Shown: positions 41,401 to 42,308 of the stretch, piece by piece
Layout: each line of letters begins with the position of its first letter
Numbering within the stretch: the first letter of the stretch is position 1
Assembly (NCBI GenBank): GCA_003452935.1
Contig: DMMY01000017.1
Span: 1-42,308, forward strand
Origin: Elusimicrobiota bacterium
GTDB taxonomy: Bacteria; Elusimicrobiota; Elusimicrobia; UBA1565; UBA9628
DNA: 42,308 nucleotides
Reading direction: 5' to 3'
The notes under the pieces: model-generated
What the model was told of the DNA's origin: nothing
Database searches by the model: none
The model's input: the letters and a program-made list of their open reading frames with translations, nothing else
Made by a program: the position numbers and the translations under genes

Positions 41401-42308
41401 GATGGATTAGACCCGCCACGAGACCATTTAAAAATAAATGACGAGCCCCCGGACCCGGCATAATGGGTCCAATAAGCCTGAAAGGAAACATACACTTCGG
41501 TTGCTCCTCCCGATATGTTAGTTCCAATGCGCGGAAACATCGAATTTTCGCCAGTCGCGTAATCCATCTTTGCGCTTTTAGACCCTTGGAGTCCATAAGC
41601 CTTATCATTTCTGATGTACGCCTTGGATCCGTCACCACCTTCATTGTTGTAGCCGCAAGCAGCAACGATGTCGCTTCCAACCGCGCATGCCTCATGATTG
41701 TTCCACACCAACGGCGCTGCCGGATTCTTGGTCCCGAATCCGCTTCCTGAAATCGTGATATTGGAACCGTTGATTATGTTCCCCGACACGCCGGATATCG
41801 TGGGCGCTCCCGGAGGCGGCGGCACGGAGTTGGACACCGTGACGGATACCGAGGCCGATTGTCCCACGTTACCCGCGGCGTCATAGGCCTTGGCCAAGAG
41901 CGCATGGCTGCCGTTGGCGAGCTGGGTTGTGTCCAGGCTGTGGGAATAAGGCGAGGAAGTGTCCGTGGCCTTCAAGTTCCCGTCGACGTAGAACTCGACC
42001 TTGGTCACGCCCACGCTGTCAGCGGCAGCGGCTGAAACGCTCACCGCGCCCGACACCGCGGCCCCTGCCGTCGGAGCCGTGATGGAAGCGGTCGGCGCGG
42101 TCGTGTCCGGCGCCGCCAGCGTGGCTGCCGAAACCGCGGCGCTGTTGGCGGAGACGTTGCCCGCGGCGTCGTAGGCGCGCAGCCGGGCGTAGTAGGCCGT
42201 GCCGGCGGAGAGGCCTGTGATGGAGGCGCTGGTCGCGTTGCCGAGGTCCTTGTTATTGTAGCCCGTGACCAAGCTTGAGAAGGCGGAGTTGAGCGAGACG
42301 TCGAGCCT
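38436..42308 (-). CDS. Mosaic secreted protein: Fn3, Ig-like, TIG, lectin-like, beta-helix and FlgD-Ig domains (N-terminus outside window)
   Basis: 1290 residues are visible and the frame is open to the right edge, so the N-terminus with any signal peptide is missing. From N to C by nucleotide: partial Fn3 (42308-42120), Ig-like (about 42095-41830), IPT/TIG-like (about 41805-41720), a Tyr/Asn/Ser-rich domain resembling a concanavalin-type lectin or polysaccharide-lyase fold (about 41715-40930), Fn3 (about 40796-40530), a right-handed beta-helix like pectate-lyase or PL6-type domains (about 40460-39310), Fn3 (about 39290-39010), Ig-like (about 38990-38715) and a C-terminal FlgD-Ig-like domain (about 38680-38439). 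It is probably a cell-surface or secreted polysaccharide-binding or -degrading protein. Catalytic residues cannot be assigned. The lectin-like part is visibly richer in A and T than the rest. Confidence 0.8.
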   Translation of the reverse strand, partial: RLDVSLNSAFSSLVTGYNNKDLGNATSASITGLSAGTAYYARLRAYDAAGNVSANSAAVSAATLAAPDTTAPTASITAPTAGAAVSGAVSVSAAAADSVGVTKVEFYVDGNLKATDTSSPYSHSLDTTQLANGSHALLAKAYDAAGNVGQSASVSVTVSNSVPPPPGAPTISGVSGNIINGSNITISGSGFGTKNPAAPLVWNNHEACAVGSDIVAACGYNNEGGDGSKAYIRNDKAYGLQGSKSAKMDYATGENSMFPRIGTNISGGATEVYVSFQAYWTHYAGSGGSSFIFKWSRGGSNPSYSGIPRFYETIRPNSSGFVYGGDAGYVTNTGTTYNAATYMEGQNADRWNRTEYHYKLSSPAGTANGAFEQWVNSKKNINLVNAITRTVDQSSSKIDYVMTPFDGNDSYGTSNGYYFWIDDYYIDTTPARVEICSGSTWANRGDCEIQIPSAWSATAVTVAVNQGAIPNSANRYLYVIDAGGNASAGRQITFGSGPSGDTAPPSAPTNLALGSPTSSSFDLSWIASTDNAAVAGYRLDVSQNSAFSSLVTGYDNKDLGNATSTSITGLSAGTAYYARLRAYDAAGNVSANSAWAWGATGAAAAIGAACNAPALPLTGTRIINVSNETQLQTAINNLQAGDTIVLANGAYNLTRTLFINGKNNVTVRGASGCDNVVLAGKGMDNANYGSVEFGIWSNSLNTTIAHLTIRDTYDNEIMFNSGAQSPRIYSVKLLNAGSQFVKANPTDGPNGIGVDNGIIEYCWMEYTNGTPADHGAGPGYTNGLSAHASDNWIIRGNVFKNFHTPDSATYLWNPAVLMWNHSSNTTTENNIFINVDRAVAYGLQDVTGSDHSGGVIRNNFVYLAPNLLSATRKASSDGMIIAWDSPSTIIAHNTILANGNANKSIEFRFAAAGSEARNNLADAPIGGRDGASFAQSGNYLSAAASMFADPDSGNLHLLDISSTRTNVIDKVAALASVPADFDGNPRPSGANADIGADEFVSGNDTTAPSAPGNVTLNSPTASSLNLAWSASTDNMAVAGYRLDVSLNPAFSSFVTGYQSKNLGSVTNTSITGLSAGTAYYARLRAYDAAGNTSANSAAAFARTSALPDILAPTAAIISPANGANVSGTVDVAAAASDNTGVVKLEFYIDGLLKSTLTSAPYAYSLDASVLALGSHAIMVKAYDAAGNSGAQSITVNVIKSSGKTPPGQAKARKSFLSPSSATGIIFGTEATKVEIFNMRGKKVFEAAGTNGAPITWTGKESGKMVESGAYMARITDSSGAKQHQTIVVVK
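39015..42308 (-). repeat. Three DNA-level Fn3 repeats inside the mosaic gene
   Basis: Segments at about 39015-39230, 40530-40740 and 42137-42308 are near-identical over long stretches and share a 20+ nt exact core (for example GCGTCGTAGGCGCGCAGCCG). Together with the two Ig-like repeats they could promote in-frame recombination and domain shuffling. Confidence 0.85.

Overview
The window is high-GC, densely coded DNA from a Gram-negative-type bacterium with a periplasm, lipoproteins, an amidase and FlgO/FlgP/FlgT-like envelope proteins. The many hybrid kinases, Fn3/FlgD-Ig secreted proteins and long-form IspG suggest a free-living environmental lineage. Elusimicrobiota is my best guess, at low confidence, because there is no rRNA or other phylogenetic marker here.

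Layout. 1-6443: a CobT-like HExxH/VWA protein (cut by the window edge), a dipeptide epimerase, a HEAT-repeat exported protein with a small membrane protein, a trypsin-like protease and an exported protein of unknown function. 6483-7863: a PHP phosphatase directly behind tRNA-Arg(UCU). Upstream of the tRNA lie a 5'-half tRNA copy, a strong terminator and a 14-nt antisense of the anticodon arm. A zinc-ribbon protein follows. 7943-9914: a response-regulator/kinase fused in ancestry to a class III cyclase, now broken by two frameshifts. 10046-12342: a FlgO-FlgP-FlgT-like cassette. 12386-21040 (minus): a two-component island with a MEDS hybrid kinase, an OmpR-type regulator, an RsbRD-type kinase, a small beta-sandwich-like protein, a NarL-type regulator and a CheB-CheR-PAS-kinase fusion. 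21248-24267 (plus): an amidase, a TPR protein and a small eRF1/Pelota-like protein. 24314-31748: a PAS kinase (minus), then a second CheB-CheR-PAS protein overlapping a GAF hybrid kinase by 4 nt. 31759-38430: small cysteine-rich, NmrA-like, large exported, cupin, IspG and metalloaminopeptidase lipoprotein genes. 38436-42308: a mosaic secreted beta-helix protein, cut by the right edge.

The dominant theme is signal transduction. There are six histidine kinases, two stand-alone response regulators and two CheB/CheR fusions, but no chemoreceptor, CheA or CheW. The CheB/CheR modules therefore probably act on something other than chemotaxis receptors. Several genes have a -10 box ending 6-8 nt before the start codon and no Shine-Dalgarno sequence, which suggests leaderless mRNAs alongside normal SD-led ones. 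No CRISPR array, intact insertion sequence or phage gene was seen. No gene-free gap exceeds 300 bases.
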